A stretch of DNA of 64,000 bases from Luteimonas cucumeris (GCF_007830035.1 NZ_VLKN01000004.1:310001-374000); one strand, 5' to 3'. Shown: positions 18,523-27,539, counted from the first letter of the stretch. A program made the numbers and translations. Notes: generated by a model from the sequence alone, not told the origin.

Positions 18523-19770
18523 CTACAGGCTGCGGCGCGTGGGTGCGATCAGGTTGCCGAACAACATGCCGGCGATCAGCGCCAGCAGGATGTTGAGCAC
18601 CGTGATCAGGGCCGCCTGGCCGACGTCGAGGTTCTGCTGCTGCACGAACGTCAGCAGCCCGCGCAGGCTGGTGCTGCCCGGCACCAGCATGATGATGCCG
18701 GGCACGCGGATCAGCGCGCCGGGGCGATGGCGCCAGCTGGCGTAGATGTTGCCCGCCGCGGTCATCACCAGCGCGGCCACGAACACGCCCGCCTCGCTGC
18801 CCCAGGCCTGTCCGGCGGTGCGCGAGATCAGATAGCCCGTGGCGGCGGCGAGCATCACGATCGCGAAATCGCGGCGCCCGGCACGGAACAGGATCCCGAA
18901 CGCGAACGTCGCCAGCACCAGTGCGCCGCCTTCCACCCACATCGGCTGTGGGCGCGAGTAGCGGACTTCCGGCTCGATGCCCAGCAGCTGTGCCACGGCC
19001 AGCGCGGTCATCGTGCCGATGGTCAGCTTGAGCACGGTCATCACCGCACCGGCGAAACGCGCGGTGCCCGACACCAGGTGCTGGCTGGCGAGTTCGTTGA
19101 CCGCGTTGGTCAGGGCCAAGCCGGGCAGCAGCACGATCAGTGAGGCGATGATGACGGTGTTGAGGTTGAGCGGCCCGACGAATGCCGCGACCAGCACCAC
19201 GACAGCGGTGGCCACCACCGCGGCCAGCGCATCGCTGGCCTCCTTCATCAGCGGACGCCGCTCGGACAGCAGCTCGACCAGGCCGATCGCCAGCCCGGTC
19301 AGCCCTGCGGTGGCGATGTCCAGCCACGGCAGCCGCAGCAGCCCGGCAAGGGCCGCGGCGGCCAGGCCGAAGGCCAGCACCTGCATCGTCCGCCAGCGCG
19401 CGCTGGGCAGGCGGTCCAGGCGTTCCAGTGCGGCGCGTCCTCCTGCCAGGTCCAGGCGCCCGCTGGTGACGTCCTCGGCGATGCGGTCGGCCTCGCACAG
19501 CTTGTGCAGATCGGTCTGGCCGGGCGCCAGCCGCACCACGCGGGTGGTGTCGGATTCGCCTGGCGGCCGCGACGGATCGCTGAACGACAGGATCATCCCA
19601 GTCGGATTGGACCACGGCTCGCAGTCCAGCTTCAGCCGCTGCGCCACCGCCACCACCGCCGCTTCCAGCCGCTGCGCCGTGGTGCCGTACGTGTGCAGGC
19701 GCCCGGCCATGTCGACGACGAATTCGACGCGCGCGGCATAGCGTTCGCTGGCGGGAGAGAAGATGGACAC
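18523..19770 (-). CDS. ThrE-like threonine/serine exporter family protein
   Basis: A 415-residue inner-membrane protein combining the ThrE N-terminal (DUF1212) and C-terminal (DUF3815) halves in one chain. A cytosolic domain of about 110 residues starts FVVDMAGRLHTYGTTAQRLE and is followed by about ten transmembrane helices in two groups. Helix signatures are NLNTVIIASLIVLLPGLALT and IRVPGIIMLVPGSTSLRGLL; the two related PG motifs (LLPGLALTNAV, LVPGSTSLRGL) are typical. Substrates of the founding member are Thr and Ser, and here the substrate is inferred only. The start is uncertain: GTG 19770 fits the domain, but upstream ATGs at 19854 and 19941 are in frame. Confidence 0.85.
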   Translation of the reverse strand: MSIFSPASERYAARVEFVVDMAGRLHTYGTTAQRLEAAVVAVAQRLKLDCEPWSNPTGMILSFSDPSRPPGESDTTRVVRLAPGQTDLHKLCEADRIAEDVTSGRLDLAGGRAALERLDRLPSARWRTMQVLAFGLAAAALAGLLRLPWLDIATAGLTGLAIGLVELLSERRPLMKEASDALAAVVATAVVVLVAAFVGPLNLNTVIIASLIVLLPGLALTNAVNELASQHLVSGTARFAGAVMTVLKLTIGTMTALAVAQLLGIEPEVRYSRPQPMWVEGGALVLATFAFGILFRAGRRDFAIVMLAAATGYLISRTAGQAWGSEAGVFVAALVMTAAGNIYASWRHRPGALIRVPGIIMLVPGSTSLRGLLTFVQQQNLDVGQAALITVLNILLALIAGMLFGNLIAPTRRSL

Positions 19771-19988
19771 GCGTGATCGGACCGCAAAGGAGGGAGCGAC
19801 AGCATCGCATGCCGATGCGCGCGGACGCAGCCGTGACGACATCGTCGAGGCCATGAGCCTACGGCCCTTTCCACCCGCAGCATTGTCGAATGCGTTCCGA
19901 AGCGGCGAAAGCGCGCCGCGGCCGTGAAATCCGCAGGCCACCGCCGCGGATAGCCGCGCCTACGCTTTGCATGGGAAACTGCCCCGGC

Positions 19989-21113
19989 ATGCCCACCTCT
20001 GCGACCGCCAACGCCGTCCCGCAGATCACCGTCGCCGACGGCGACAGTGGCCGCCTGCAACTGCGCGGCCGCTGGACGCTGCGTTTCGCCGACCAGGTCG
20101 CCGAAGCCCTGCGCGCGGCGCCCCAGGACACCCGCACCATCGATGCGCGCGCGATCGACCGGCTCGACTCGGCCGGCGTGCTGCTGCTACTGCGCTTCCT
20201 GCGCCGGCGCGGTCTGGAGTTCGAAGCGATCGAATTCCGCGACGACCACCGTGCGCTGGTCACCACCATCGAGGACGTCTCCGACGATCGCCCGCGCAGG
20301 AAGCGCGATTACGGCTTCGAAGCCGCGCTTGCGCGCCTAGGCATGGCGGTGCAGGCGAACTGGAACGAGACCATCGCCCTGGTCAGCTTCATGGGCGAGA
20401 ACCTGTCGAAAATGCTGCGGCTGTTCAAGGAGCCGCGTCGCTTCCGCCTGACCGCGACCGTCTTCCACATGGAACAGGTCGGCCTGGACGCCGTGCCACT
20501 GGTGGTGCTGCTGTCGTACCTGGTCGGCGCGGTGATCGCCTTCCTCGGTTCGACCATCCTGGCCGACTTCGGCGCGACGATCTTCGTGGTGGAACTGGTC
20601 AGCATCGCCTTCCTGCGCGAGTTCGGCGTGCTTCTGACCGCGATCATCCTGGCCGGCCGCACCGCCAGCGCATTCACCGCGCAGATCGGCGCGATGGTCA
20701 GCCGCGAAGAGGTCGATGCGATCCGCACGCTCGGCCTGGATCCGATCGACCTGCTGGTGCTGCCGCGCGTGATCGCGCTGCTGATCATGCTGCCGCTGCT
20801 GACCTTCATCGCGATGGTGGCCGGCCTGGCCGGCGGCGTCACCGTCGGCGCCTTCAGCCTGGACATCCCGCCGCCAGCGTACCTGGCGCGCATGCAGGAC
20901 ACCTTCGAGTTGCGGCACATGCTAGTCGGCCTGTCGAAGGCGCCGATATTCGCGTTGCTGATCGCGCTGATCGGCTGCCTGGAAGGCCTGCAGGTACAAG
21001 GCACCGCGCAGTCGGTCGGCGAACGCACCACCTCCAGCGTGGTGCAGACGATCTCGCTGGTGATCGTGATCGACGCGATCGCGGCGATCTGGTTCATGGA
21101 GATGGGGTGGTGA
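19989..21113 (+). CDS. Mla-type ABC permease with fused N-terminal STAS domain
   Basis: A 374-residue protein that fuses a STAS (MlaB-like) domain (about residues 10-95, LQLRGRWTLRFADQVAEAL and DRLDSAGVLLLLRFL) to an MlaE/YrbE permease (about 130-370). In E. coli the STAS protein MlaB and the permease MlaE are separate. The permease part has the family block GATIFVVELVSIAFLREFGV, the EQVGLDAVPLVVLLSYLVGA segment and the EEVDAIRTLGLDPID loop. It would form the inner-membrane core of a phospholipid transporter with the next three genes. The start is uncertain: ATG 19971 is an alternative 6 codons upstream. Confidence 0.9.
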   Translation: MPTSATANAVPQITVADGDSGRLQLRGRWTLRFADQVAEALRAAPQDTRTIDARAIDRLDSAGVLLLLRFLRRRGLEFEAIEFRDDHRALVTTIEDVSDDRPRRKRDYGFEAALARLGMAVQANWNETIALVSFMGENLSKMLRLFKEPRRFRLTATVFHMEQVGLDAVPLVVLLSYLVGAVIAFLGSTILADFGATIFVVELVSIAFLREFGVLLTAIILAGRTASAFTAQIGAMVSREEVDAIRTLGLDPIDLLVLPRVIALLIMLPLLTFIAMVAGLAGGVTVGAFSLDIPPPAYLARMQDTFELRHMLVGLSKAPIFALLIALIGCLEGLQVQGTAQSVGERTTSSVVQTISLVIVIDAIAAIWFMEMGW

Positions 21114-21116
21114 GGC

Positions 21117-21238
21117 GGCCGGGAATCGGGAATCGGGAATCGGGAATCGCAAAGGCGGGAAGCGCGCGGCATGTGGCTCCTGCTGCGGAGCCTTTATCTT
21201 GACGATTCCCGATTCCCGACTCCCGACTCCCGAAGATC
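21117..21238. repeat. Inverted GGGAATC/GATTCCC element overlapping the 5' end of mlaF-like gene
   Basis: The left arm has four GGGAATC heptamers (21121-21149). The right arm has GATTCCC, GATTCCC, GACTCCC, GACTCCC (21204-21231). About 55 bases lie between them. The right arm is inside the annotated reading frame of the downstream ATPase, coding for IPDSRLPTP, unless that gene starts further downstream. Confidence 0.9.
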
Positions 21239-22050
21239 GCGAAACGATCGTATCGGTGCGCGGCCTGGTCAACCGCTTCGGCGAGCAGGTCGTGCACGAC
21301 GGGCTGGACCTGGACGTGTATCGCGGCGAGATCCTCGGCGTGGTCGGCGGCTCGGGCACCGGCAAGTCGGTGCTGATGCGTTCGATCCTGGCGCTGCGTC
21401 GCCCCGACGAAGGCCGGATCGAGGTGCTGGGCGTGGATGCGCGATCGCAGGATCCGCAGGATCGCCGCCATATCGAGCGCAACACCGGCGTGCTGTTCCA
21501 GGACGGCGCGCTGTTCTCGTCGCTGAGCGTCGGCGAGAACGTGCAGGTGCCACTGAAGGAGTACTACCCCGGCATGACCGATTCGCTGCGCTACGAACTG
21601 GCGCTGCTGAAGGTGAAGCTGTCGGGCCTGCCGGCCGATGCGCTGGACAAGCTGCCTTCGCAGCTATCCGGCGGCATGCGCAAGCGCGCCGGGCTGGCGC
21701 GCGCGCTGGCGCTGGATCCGCCGTTGCTGTTCCTCGACGAACCCACCGCCGGCCTCGACCCGATCGGCGCGGCCGCGTTCGACCAGCTGATCCGCACCCT
21801 GCAACAGGCGCTGGGATTGACCGTATTCCTGATCACACACGATCTCGACACGCTATACGCTATCTGCGACCGGATCGCGGTGCTGGCCGACCGCAAGGTG
21901 ATCGCGGTGGCGCCGATGGCGGAAGTCGAGCAGCTCGAGCATCCGTGGGCGCACGAATATTTCCACGGCCCGCGCGCGCGGGCCGCGCAAGAGGCCCGCG
22001 AACGCGAAGCCAACGGCGACGGTCCGCGCACCCAGACACAGGCGATGTGA
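21199..22050 (+). CDS. Mla-type ABC transporter ATPase
   Basis: A 283-residue cytosolic ATPase of the MlaF type. With TTG 21199 as start, Walker A is GGSGTGKS at residues 50-57, the Q-loop is LFQDGALFSSLSVGENV, the ABC signature is LSGGMRKRAGLARAL (about 156-170) and Walker B is LLFLDEPTAGLDPIG, followed by the H-loop LITHDLDT. The TTG start gives an N-terminus made from the GATTCCC repeat. A GTG at about 21256 would begin just before the first strand and remove it, but would truncate the domain edge. The family call is firm, but the start is not. Confidence 0.92.
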   Translation: MTIPDSRLPTPEDRETIVSVRGLVNRFGEQVVHDGLDLDVYRGEILGVVGGSGTGKSVLMRSILALRRPDEGRIEVLGVDARSQDPQDRRHIERNTGVLFQDGALFSSLSVGENVQVPLKEYYPGMTDSLRYELALLKVKLSGLPADALDKLPSQLSGGMRKRAGLARALALDPPLLFLDEPTAGLDPIGAAAFDQLIRTLQQALGLTVFLITHDLDTLYAICDRIAVLADRKVIAVAPMAEVEQLEHPWAHEYFHGPRARAAQEAREREANGDGPRTQTQAM

Positions 22051-22052
22051 CG

Positions 22053-22979
22053 ATGGAAACCAGAGCCAACTACGTGCTGATCGGCGTCTTCACCATCGCG
22101 GTGGCGATCTTCGGCCTGCTGTTCGCGCTGTGGGCGGCGAAATATTCGTCGGAGAAAAGCTTCCGCGAGTTCGACGTGGTCTTCAACGAGCCGGTCACCG
22201 GCCTGACCGTAGGCAGCAGCGTGCAGTACAACGGCATCGCCATCGGCACCGTGCAGGACCTGCGGCTGGCACCGAACGACCCGCGCCAGGTGATCGCGCG
22301 CCTGAAGCTGCAGGCCGACGCGCCGATCCGCACCGACACCCGCGCCAAGATGTCGATGACCAGCCTCACCGGCAGCCCGATCATCCAGCTCACCGGTGGC
22401 GATCCGAACAGCCCACCGCTGCGGGAGACGCCCGGTCGCGAGGTGCCGGTGATCCAGACCGAACCTTCGGCGCTGCAGAACATCGCCGACACCGCGAACC
22501 GGCTGGTGGAGCGCATGGACAAGCTGCTGAGCGAGGAGAACGTCAAGCGCATCTCCAGCACGCTGGACAACATCGAGACGCTGACCGCTTCGGTCGCCGA
22601 CCAGCGCGAGGACCTGCGCGCGCTGATCGTCAACGCGCGCAAATCCAGCGAGCAGCTGTCGAAGACGCTGGTCACCGCGGATCGCGCCGTCAACAACGTC
22701 GACCGCGAACTGGTGCAGAAACTGCCGGAGCTGATCGCCAAGCTCGACAGCACCCTGACCCGGCTGGACTCCGCGGCCAAGGGCGCCGACAGCATCCTCA
22801 ACGACAACCGCGCGGCAATCGGCAGCTTCGCCAACGACGGCCTGGCCCAGCTCGGCCCGACCCTGGCCGAACTGCGCTCGCTGATCCGCGACCTGCGCCG
22901 GGTCAGCGACCGCCTCGACGGCAATCCCGCGCGCTACCTGCTCGGTCGCGATGCACCCAAGGAGTACGAGCCGAAATGA
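22053..22979 (+). CDS. MCE domain periplasmic protein (MlaD-type)
   Basis: A 308-residue substrate-binding protein of the MCE family. One N-terminal anchor (ANYVLIGVFTIAVAIFGLLFALW) precedes a single MCE domain (about 40-120, VVFNEPVTGLTVGSSVQYNGIAIGTV), followed by a long helical periplasmic tail (about 150-290) with heptad-like patterns. E. coli MlaD is 183 residues and lacks this tail, so the protein may form a longer lipid tunnel. It starts 2 bases after the ATPase stop and its own stop overlaps the lipoprotein start by 4 bases. Confidence 0.92.
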   Translation: METRANYVLIGVFTIAVAIFGLLFALWAAKYSSEKSFREFDVVFNEPVTGLTVGSSVQYNGIAIGTVQDLRLAPNDPRQVIARLKLQADAPIRTDTRAKMSMTSLTGSPIIQLTGGDPNSPPLRETPGREVPVIQTEPSALQNIADTANRLVERMDKLLSEENVKRISSTLDNIETLTASVADQREDLRALIVNARKSSEQLSKTLVTADRAVNNVDRELVQKLPELIAKLDSTLTRLDSAAKGADSILNDNRAAIGSFANDGLAQLGPTLAELRSLIRDLRRVSDRLDGNPARYLLGRDAPKEYEPK

Positions 22980-23707
22980 GAACGACGGGAATCGGACTGC
23001 GAAATCACCCGCGTGCAATGGATCGGCCGCAGGCGCCGCGCAACGGCGCGCAGCCTGCGTCGCGCAGGCCGGCCGCGATCGTCGTCGCCATCGCACTTGC
23101 GTGCGCGCTGCTGCTCGGCGGCTGCTCGTCGATCCTCGGTGGTTCGCCACGCGACCGGGTCACGACCTATGCGCCGGATCCGCGCATCAGTGCCGATCCT
23201 GCCTGGCCGGCCGTGACCTGGCAGTTGGCGATCGTGCCGCCGACGTCGGCGCGCTGGACCGACAGCCTGCGCATCGCCGTGCGGCCGACACCTGGCGAAC
23301 TGCAGGTCTACAAGGGCGCCAACTGGGCGAAACCGCCGACGGTGATGATCGAGGACGCGATCCTGCGCGGGCTGGAGGATTCCGGCCGCATCCCTGCGGT
23401 CGCGCGACAGGCCAGCGGCATCTCCGCCGACTACCGGCTGATCATGGACCTGCGCCGTTTCGAGGCCGACTACGCCGGCGCGGCGGTGCCGTCGGCCGTG
23501 ATCGAGCTCAACGCGATGCTGCTGCACCGCGTCGACCAGCAGGTGGTGTCCTCGCGCACCTTCCTGTCGAAGCAGGTCGCGGCGAGTACCGCCATCCCCG
23601 ATGTCGCCGCGGCCTTCGATCCGGCCCTGGGCGACATCGCGAAACAAGTGGCCGGCTGGACATTGACCGAAGGTGCCGTGCACGACCACAGCCATCGCCA
23701 GCCCTGA
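22976..23707 (+). CDS. ABC-type transport auxiliary lipoprotein (PqiC/DUF330-like)
   Basis: A 243-residue protein coupled to the MCE gene by an ATGA overlap. The N-terminus is charged and then hydrophobic (AAIVVAIALACALLLGGC), with a lipobox LGGC around residue 50, so it should be an outer-membrane lipoprotein. The rest fits the ABC_trans_aux pattern: WQLAIVPPTSARWTDSLRIAV, ELQVYKGANWAKPPTVMIEDAIL, then SADYRLIMDLRRFEADY. Such proteins receive or brace the MCE tunnel at the outer membrane (PqiC in the PqiABC system). The leader before the hydrophobic stretch is unusually long (about 33 residues), so ATG 23018 (MDRPQAP) could be the true start. Confidence 0.85.
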   Translation: MRTTGIGLRNHPRAMDRPQAPRNGAQPASRRPAAIVVAIALACALLLGGCSSILGGSPRDRVTTYAPDPRISADPAWPAVTWQLAIVPPTSARWTDSLRIAVRPTPGELQVYKGANWAKPPTVMIEDAILRGLEDSGRIPAVARQASGISADYRLIMDLRRFEADYAGAAVPSAVIELNAMLLHRVDQQVVSSRTFLSKQVAASTAIPDVAAAFDPALGDIAKQVAGWTLTEGAVHDHSHRQP

Positions 23708-23717
23708 CGTACAAAGG

Positions 23718-23746
23718 CTGTCATCCCGAGCGCAGCGAGGAACCTG
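23718..23746. repeat. Single TGTCATCCCGAGCGCAGCGAGG repeat arm
   Basis: A single arm of the repeat that forms the inner palindrome at 14156-14237. Here there is no matching inverted copy nearby. It lies just after the lipoprotein gene stop, between convergent genes. Confidence 0.8.
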
Positions 23747-23779
23747 TCTCTCGCTAGCGACTTTCCGGAACGATCAGAC

Positions 23780-24367
23780 TCAACCCACGATCCTGCGAAA
23801 AGTCAGGTTGATCCGCTCTCCCACCGGCCGCGCGGTGCGCGGCAACGCATGCCGGTAATGGCGCTGCGTGTCGCCGGCCATCACCAGCAGGCTGCCCGGC
23901 ACAAGATCCAGAGCCAGCTTCACCGACGGATCGCGACGCTGCCTGAGCACGAAGCGACGCGTCGCACCCAGGCTCACGGATGCGATCACCGGTTGTGGCC
24001 CGAGTTCCACCTCGCTGTCGCTGTGCCAGCCCATCGCATCGCGCCCATCGCGGTAGAGATTGGCCAGCACACTGTTGAAGGCAATTCCCAACTCGCGCGA
24101 CAGGCGTTGGCGAACCGGCAGCAACACCTCCGGCCATGGCCGCGGCACGAAGCGTGTACCGGAATAGGTGTAAGCCGCACCCGGATCGCCGATCCAGCAA
24201 CTCAGTCGCGGCGAGTCCACTTCACGCCCGAACAGGCGGATCCGATGCGTTTCCCAGGGCACGCGCATGCGCAATTCCTGGAACAGCGCTTGATGCGCGT
24301 CGGCCTGCAGCCACGCCGCGTCCAGCGCGATATCGGCATCAGGCAAGGGCAGCGGCGACAACGGCAT
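23780..24367 (-). CDS. alkB: AlkB-family 2OG-Fe(II) dioxygenase
   Basis: A 195-residue dioxygenase that repairs N-alkylated bases (1-methyladenine, 3-methylcytosine) by oxidative demethylation. The iron ligands His115, Asp117 (GWHSDSE) and His173 (YRHALP) and the 2-oxoglutarate-binding RxNxTxR signature (Arg185 to Arg191, RINLTFR) are all present. The fold resembles the ALKBH2/3-like compact bacterial group with TYSGTRF and PWPEVLLPVR rather than E. coli AlkB. ATG 24367 is chosen because translation further upstream would be antisense to the ETF-QO gene. No ada or other alkylation repair gene is adjacent. Confidence 0.92.
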   Translation of the reverse strand: MPLSPLPLPDADIALDAAWLQADAHQALFQELRMRVPWETHRIRLFGREVDSPRLSCWIGDPGAAYTYSGTRFVPRPWPEVLLPVRQRLSRELGIAFNSVLANLYRDGRDAMGWHSDSEVELGPQPVIASVSLGATRRFVLRQRRDPSVKLALDLVPGSLLVMAGDTQRHYRHALPRTARPVGERINLTFRRIVG

Positions 24368-24523
24368 GGCCCACGCTAGCACGCCCCTGGTGGCAGCAGC
24401 CTCCGGCCGCGATGGGCCTCCCAGCGCCATGGATCGCCGCGCGAAGCCGGTACCGCGGGCCGCGATTTGCCGCTTCCACACCAAAACCGCGACAATCGCA
24501 GTCATGCAAGCCAGGCTGCCAGC

Positions 24524-26164
24524 ATGAGCGGAGACACCGACCAGAGCACCGAAACGATGGATGCGATCGAGCGCGACGTGATGGAGTACGACGTGGTTGC
24601 CGTCGGCGCCGGCCCGGCCGGCCTGTCGTTCGCGATCCGCCTCAAGCAGCTCAATCCGGAGCTGTCGGTCTGCGTGATTGAAAAGTCGAGCACGATCGGC
24701 GCGCACATCCTGTCCGGCGCTGTGATCGAGACCGGCCCGCTCGATGCGCTGCTGCCGGACTGGCGCGACAATCCGCCGCCGATCTGCGTACCGGCGACCG
24801 AGGACGAATTCTGGCTGCTCAGCAAGACCGGTGGTCGCAAGCTGCCGGTGCCACCGGGCATGCACAACAAGGGCAACGTGATCGTCAGCCTCGGCGCGAT
24901 GTGCGCATGGCTGGCGCCGCAGGCCGAGGCGCTGGGCGTTGAGATCTATCCCGGCTTCGCCGCCGCCGAAACCCTGCACGACGCCGACGGAAAAGTCATC
25001 GGCGTGCGCATCGGCGACATGGGCGTGGCCAAGGACGGATCGCACAAGCCCGGCTACACCGCCGGCATCGACATCCACGCCAAGGTCACCGTGCTCGCCG
25101 AAGGCGCGCGCGGACATCTGACCAAGCGGCTGGTGAAGCGTTTCGGGCTGGATGCCGACAGCGATCCGCAGGGCTATTCCATCGGCATCAAGGAACTATG
25201 GCAGGTGCCGGCCGGACGCGTGTCGCCGGGCAGGATCGTGCACAGCTTCGGCTGGCCGGCCGACAGCAGGACCTACGGCGGCAGTTTCCTGTATCACCTG
25301 GACCAGGACCGCATCGCGCTGGGTTACGTCAGCGGGCTCGACTACCAGGATCCGGACTACAAACCCTGGGAAGCCTTCCAGCAATGGAAGAACCACCCGA
25401 TGATCAAGCCGCTGCTGGAAGGCGGCAACATCCTGTCGGCCGGCGCGCGCGCGATCGTCACCGGCGGCTGGCAATCGCTGCCCAAGACCGAAATGCCCGG
25501 CGCGCTGCTGATCGGCGATGCTGCCGGCCTGCTCAACGTGCCCAAGGTGAAAGGCACGCATCAGGCGATCCGCAGCGGCATGCTGGCCGCCGAGCACCTC
25601 GTGCAATCGCTGGACAGCGCCGGATTCGATACCCGCCTGCGCGCTTCCGAAGCGATGGCGGAATTGAAGAAGGTGCGCAACATCAAGCCCGGCTTCAAGC
25701 GTGGCCTGTGGCTCGGCATGTTGAACGCCGCCTGGGAAACCGTCACCGGCGGCCTGTCGCCATGGACATTGAAGAACAAGCCGGACTGGTCGTCGCTGGA
25801 CAAACTCGGCGAGCACGAACAGCCCAAGCGCGATTACCTGCAACGCGAACTCGCACCGCGCGACCGCCTGCAGGGCGTCTACTACGCCGCCACCGAACAC
25901 GACGAAGACCAGCCGGTGCACCTGCGCGTCGCCGACACCGACATCTGCGTCACCCGCTGCGTCGAGGAATACGGCAACCCCTGCACCCGCTTCTGCCCGG
26001 CGGCCGTCTACGAGATCGTCGAGGACGCCGGCAGCGGCAAGCGCCTGCAGATCAACGCCGCCAACTGCGTGCACTGCAAGACCTGCGACATCAAGGACCC
26101 GTACGAGATCATCAACTGGGTCACACCTGAAGGTGGTTCCGGGCCAAATTACCAGAATCTCTAG
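24524..26164 (+). CDS. Electron transfer flavoprotein-ubiquinone oxidoreductase
   Basis: A 546-residue membrane-associated flavoprotein that passes electrons from reduced ETF to ubiquinone and thus links beta-oxidation and amino-acid dehydrogenases to the respiratory chain. The N-terminal FAD Rossmann motif is VAVGAGPAGLSFAI. A central SGAVIETGPLDALLPDW block and ubiquinone-binding region follow. The C-terminal ferredoxin-like domain carries Cys ligands for one 4Fe-4S cluster (TRCVEEYGNPCTRFCPA and NCVHCKTCDIKDP). ATG 24524 (MSGDTDQS) is preferred over an upstream in-frame ATG at 24467. Its partners etfB-etfA are 5.5 kb to the right. Confidence 0.95.
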   Translation: MSGDTDQSTETMDAIERDVMEYDVVAVGAGPAGLSFAIRLKQLNPELSVCVIEKSSTIGAHILSGAVIETGPLDALLPDWRDNPPPICVPATEDEFWLLSKTGGRKLPVPPGMHNKGNVIVSLGAMCAWLAPQAEALGVEIYPGFAAAETLHDADGKVIGVRIGDMGVAKDGSHKPGYTAGIDIHAKVTVLAEGARGHLTKRLVKRFGLDADSDPQGYSIGIKELWQVPAGRVSPGRIVHSFGWPADSRTYGGSFLYHLDQDRIALGYVSGLDYQDPDYKPWEAFQQWKNHPMIKPLLEGGNILSAGARAIVTGGWQSLPKTEMPGALLIGDAAGLLNVPKVKGTHQAIRSGMLAAEHLVQSLDSAGFDTRLRASEAMAELKKVRNIKPGFKRGLWLGMLNAAWETVTGGLSPWTLKNKPDWSSLDKLGEHEQPKRDYLQRELAPRDRLQGVYYAATEHDEDQPVHLRVADTDICVTRCVEEYGNPCTRFCPAAVYEIVEDAGSGKRLQINAANCVHCKTCDIKDPYEIINWVTPEGGSGPNYQNL

Positions 26165-26223
26165 GACTCAATCCTGCACCCTGATCGGCCACAGGCGTCG
26201 CTAGACACGAGGCGGCGCACGCG

Positions 26224-27531
26224 ATGAAAACAAGGGCTCAGCTGCACGGGGTCGCAGTACCCTCAATTGTCGTGAGAATCGCGGTCCCCATGGAATGCGT
26301 TCTGGGCAACCGCGTGCTGTTCGGCTTTGAAGTATTGATGATTCTTGCAATCAGCATTCAGCTTGCACTTTGGTTCCGACCCGAGCCACATAGCGATTGG
26401 GCATATTACTGGGCTGCAGCTGGCGACGTAACGCGATATGAGCGCGGTGGCTTGAGCCTTTGGCTGCTCGCTATTCCCAAGGCGCTGGGCTGGTCGCCAC
26501 TTGCTTCCGCCTTGGCGCTCAACTGCCTTGCAGCATTGTTGTTGCTCTGCTCCTCGCGCGCACTCGACCCCACTGCGGCGCGATGGTTCGGCCTCCTGGT
26601 CGCCCTGTACCTGCTTTTGATCACCCCTTTCTTCAGCATTGTTCAACTAGATATGCTGGCTGCAGCGCAACTGGCAGTCGGCGTGTGGTTGCTGGCATCG
26701 CCGCCATCCCGCTGGTCAAGGAGATTTACCTTCTTTGTCGCTGCTGTGATGATCGCCGCGGGCGTATCGACCAAACCGCAGTACGCGCTGACTCTATGGG
26801 CCATGCTGGGTCTGTTCGTGGCCGCCTGGCTGGTGTTGAAACGCCGAATGCATCCGTTTCTGCCGATATTGTTCGCGGTATTGTTGGCCGGTTCGGTAAC
26901 GGGGTTCACGATCGACTTGGGTTTACGCGCCCTCAGTGGTCGCAGTGAAGCCATCCGCACAAACTCTGCAGTCACGCTCTATAGCGGCTTGTTGGTCTCC
27001 GGCACAGGGCCGAGGTGCGGCTATTGGTCGGCTGGCGCTGCCGAAGCGGCCAAGGCAGACCTCAGCAAGCCATTGCACCATGCAGTACTCGATCGACTAG
27101 CGCAGAAACCTCCCACGCACTGGATATCGGTCATTGGCTGCAAGCTGCCGGAAATCTTCCGCCCAGGACCTTATGCCCTTTATTGGCTAGTCGAATCGCC
27201 CAATATCCGGACAAGAATCGATGCCGATCCCCGAAGGACGGAAATCGATGCCGCCTACCGTCGAGCACTGTGGTGGGAAAGTCATGCATATAGCGCCTTA
27301 ACGCTGTCGATTCTGGCCATGGCTGCCTTCACGTGCATCGCAATGTGGCGAAACGCGCCATTGCTCGCTCTTCTTCCCGTCCTATGGATCACTTCGTTCT
27401 GGGTAGTACATATCGTGTTCGAGATCCAGGGGCGCTACTTTCTTGGCATCTTCCTACTCGTCCCCCTACTCTGCTCCATTGCATTGCGCGTACCACGCGG
27501 CGTATGCGGACAAATCTCGCCAAAGTACTGA
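26224..27531 (+). CDS. Multi-spanning membrane protein, GT-C glycosyltransferase-like
   Basis: A 435-residue protein with about ten hydrophobic helices. The first external loop has PEPHSDWAYYWAAAGDVTRYERGG, with an acidic residue in a position recalling the catalytic Asp loop of GT-C lipid-linked sugar transferases. The C-terminal half has a periplasmic-type insert (about 230-330) before the last three helices. The assignment to GT-C is from topology and the DW/DxxRYxxGG-like loop, not from a diagnostic motif. Base composition is clearly lower in GC than in flanking genes, it stands alone between ETF-QO and scoB, and it looks transferred. The start could also be ATG 26290. Confidence 0.65.
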   Translation: MKTRAQLHGVAVPSIVVRIAVPMECVLGNRVLFGFEVLMILAISIQLALWFRPEPHSDWAYYWAAAGDVTRYERGGLSLWLLAIPKALGWSPLASALALNCLAALLLLCSSRALDPTAARWFGLLVALYLLLITPFFSIVQLDMLAAAQLAVGVWLLASPPSRWSRRFTFFVAAVMIAAGVSTKPQYALTLWAMLGLFVAAWLVLKRRMHPFLPILFAVLLAGSVTGFTIDLGLRALSGRSEAIRTNSAVTLYSGLLVSGTGPRCGYWSAGAAEAAKADLSKPLHHAVLDRLAQKPPTHWISVIGCKLPEIFRPGPYALYWLVESPNIRTRIDADPRRTEIDAAYRRALWWESHAYSALTLSILAMAAFTCIAMWRNAPLLALLPVLWITSFWVVHIVFEIQGRYFLGIFLLVPLLCSIALRVPRGVCGQISPKY

Positions 27532-27539
27532 CCGTTCAC

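Noticed and set aside
21591-23150. 519-codon minus-strand frame over the Mla operon
   Set aside because: It crosses three well-supported plus-strand genes and shows no homologous motifs.
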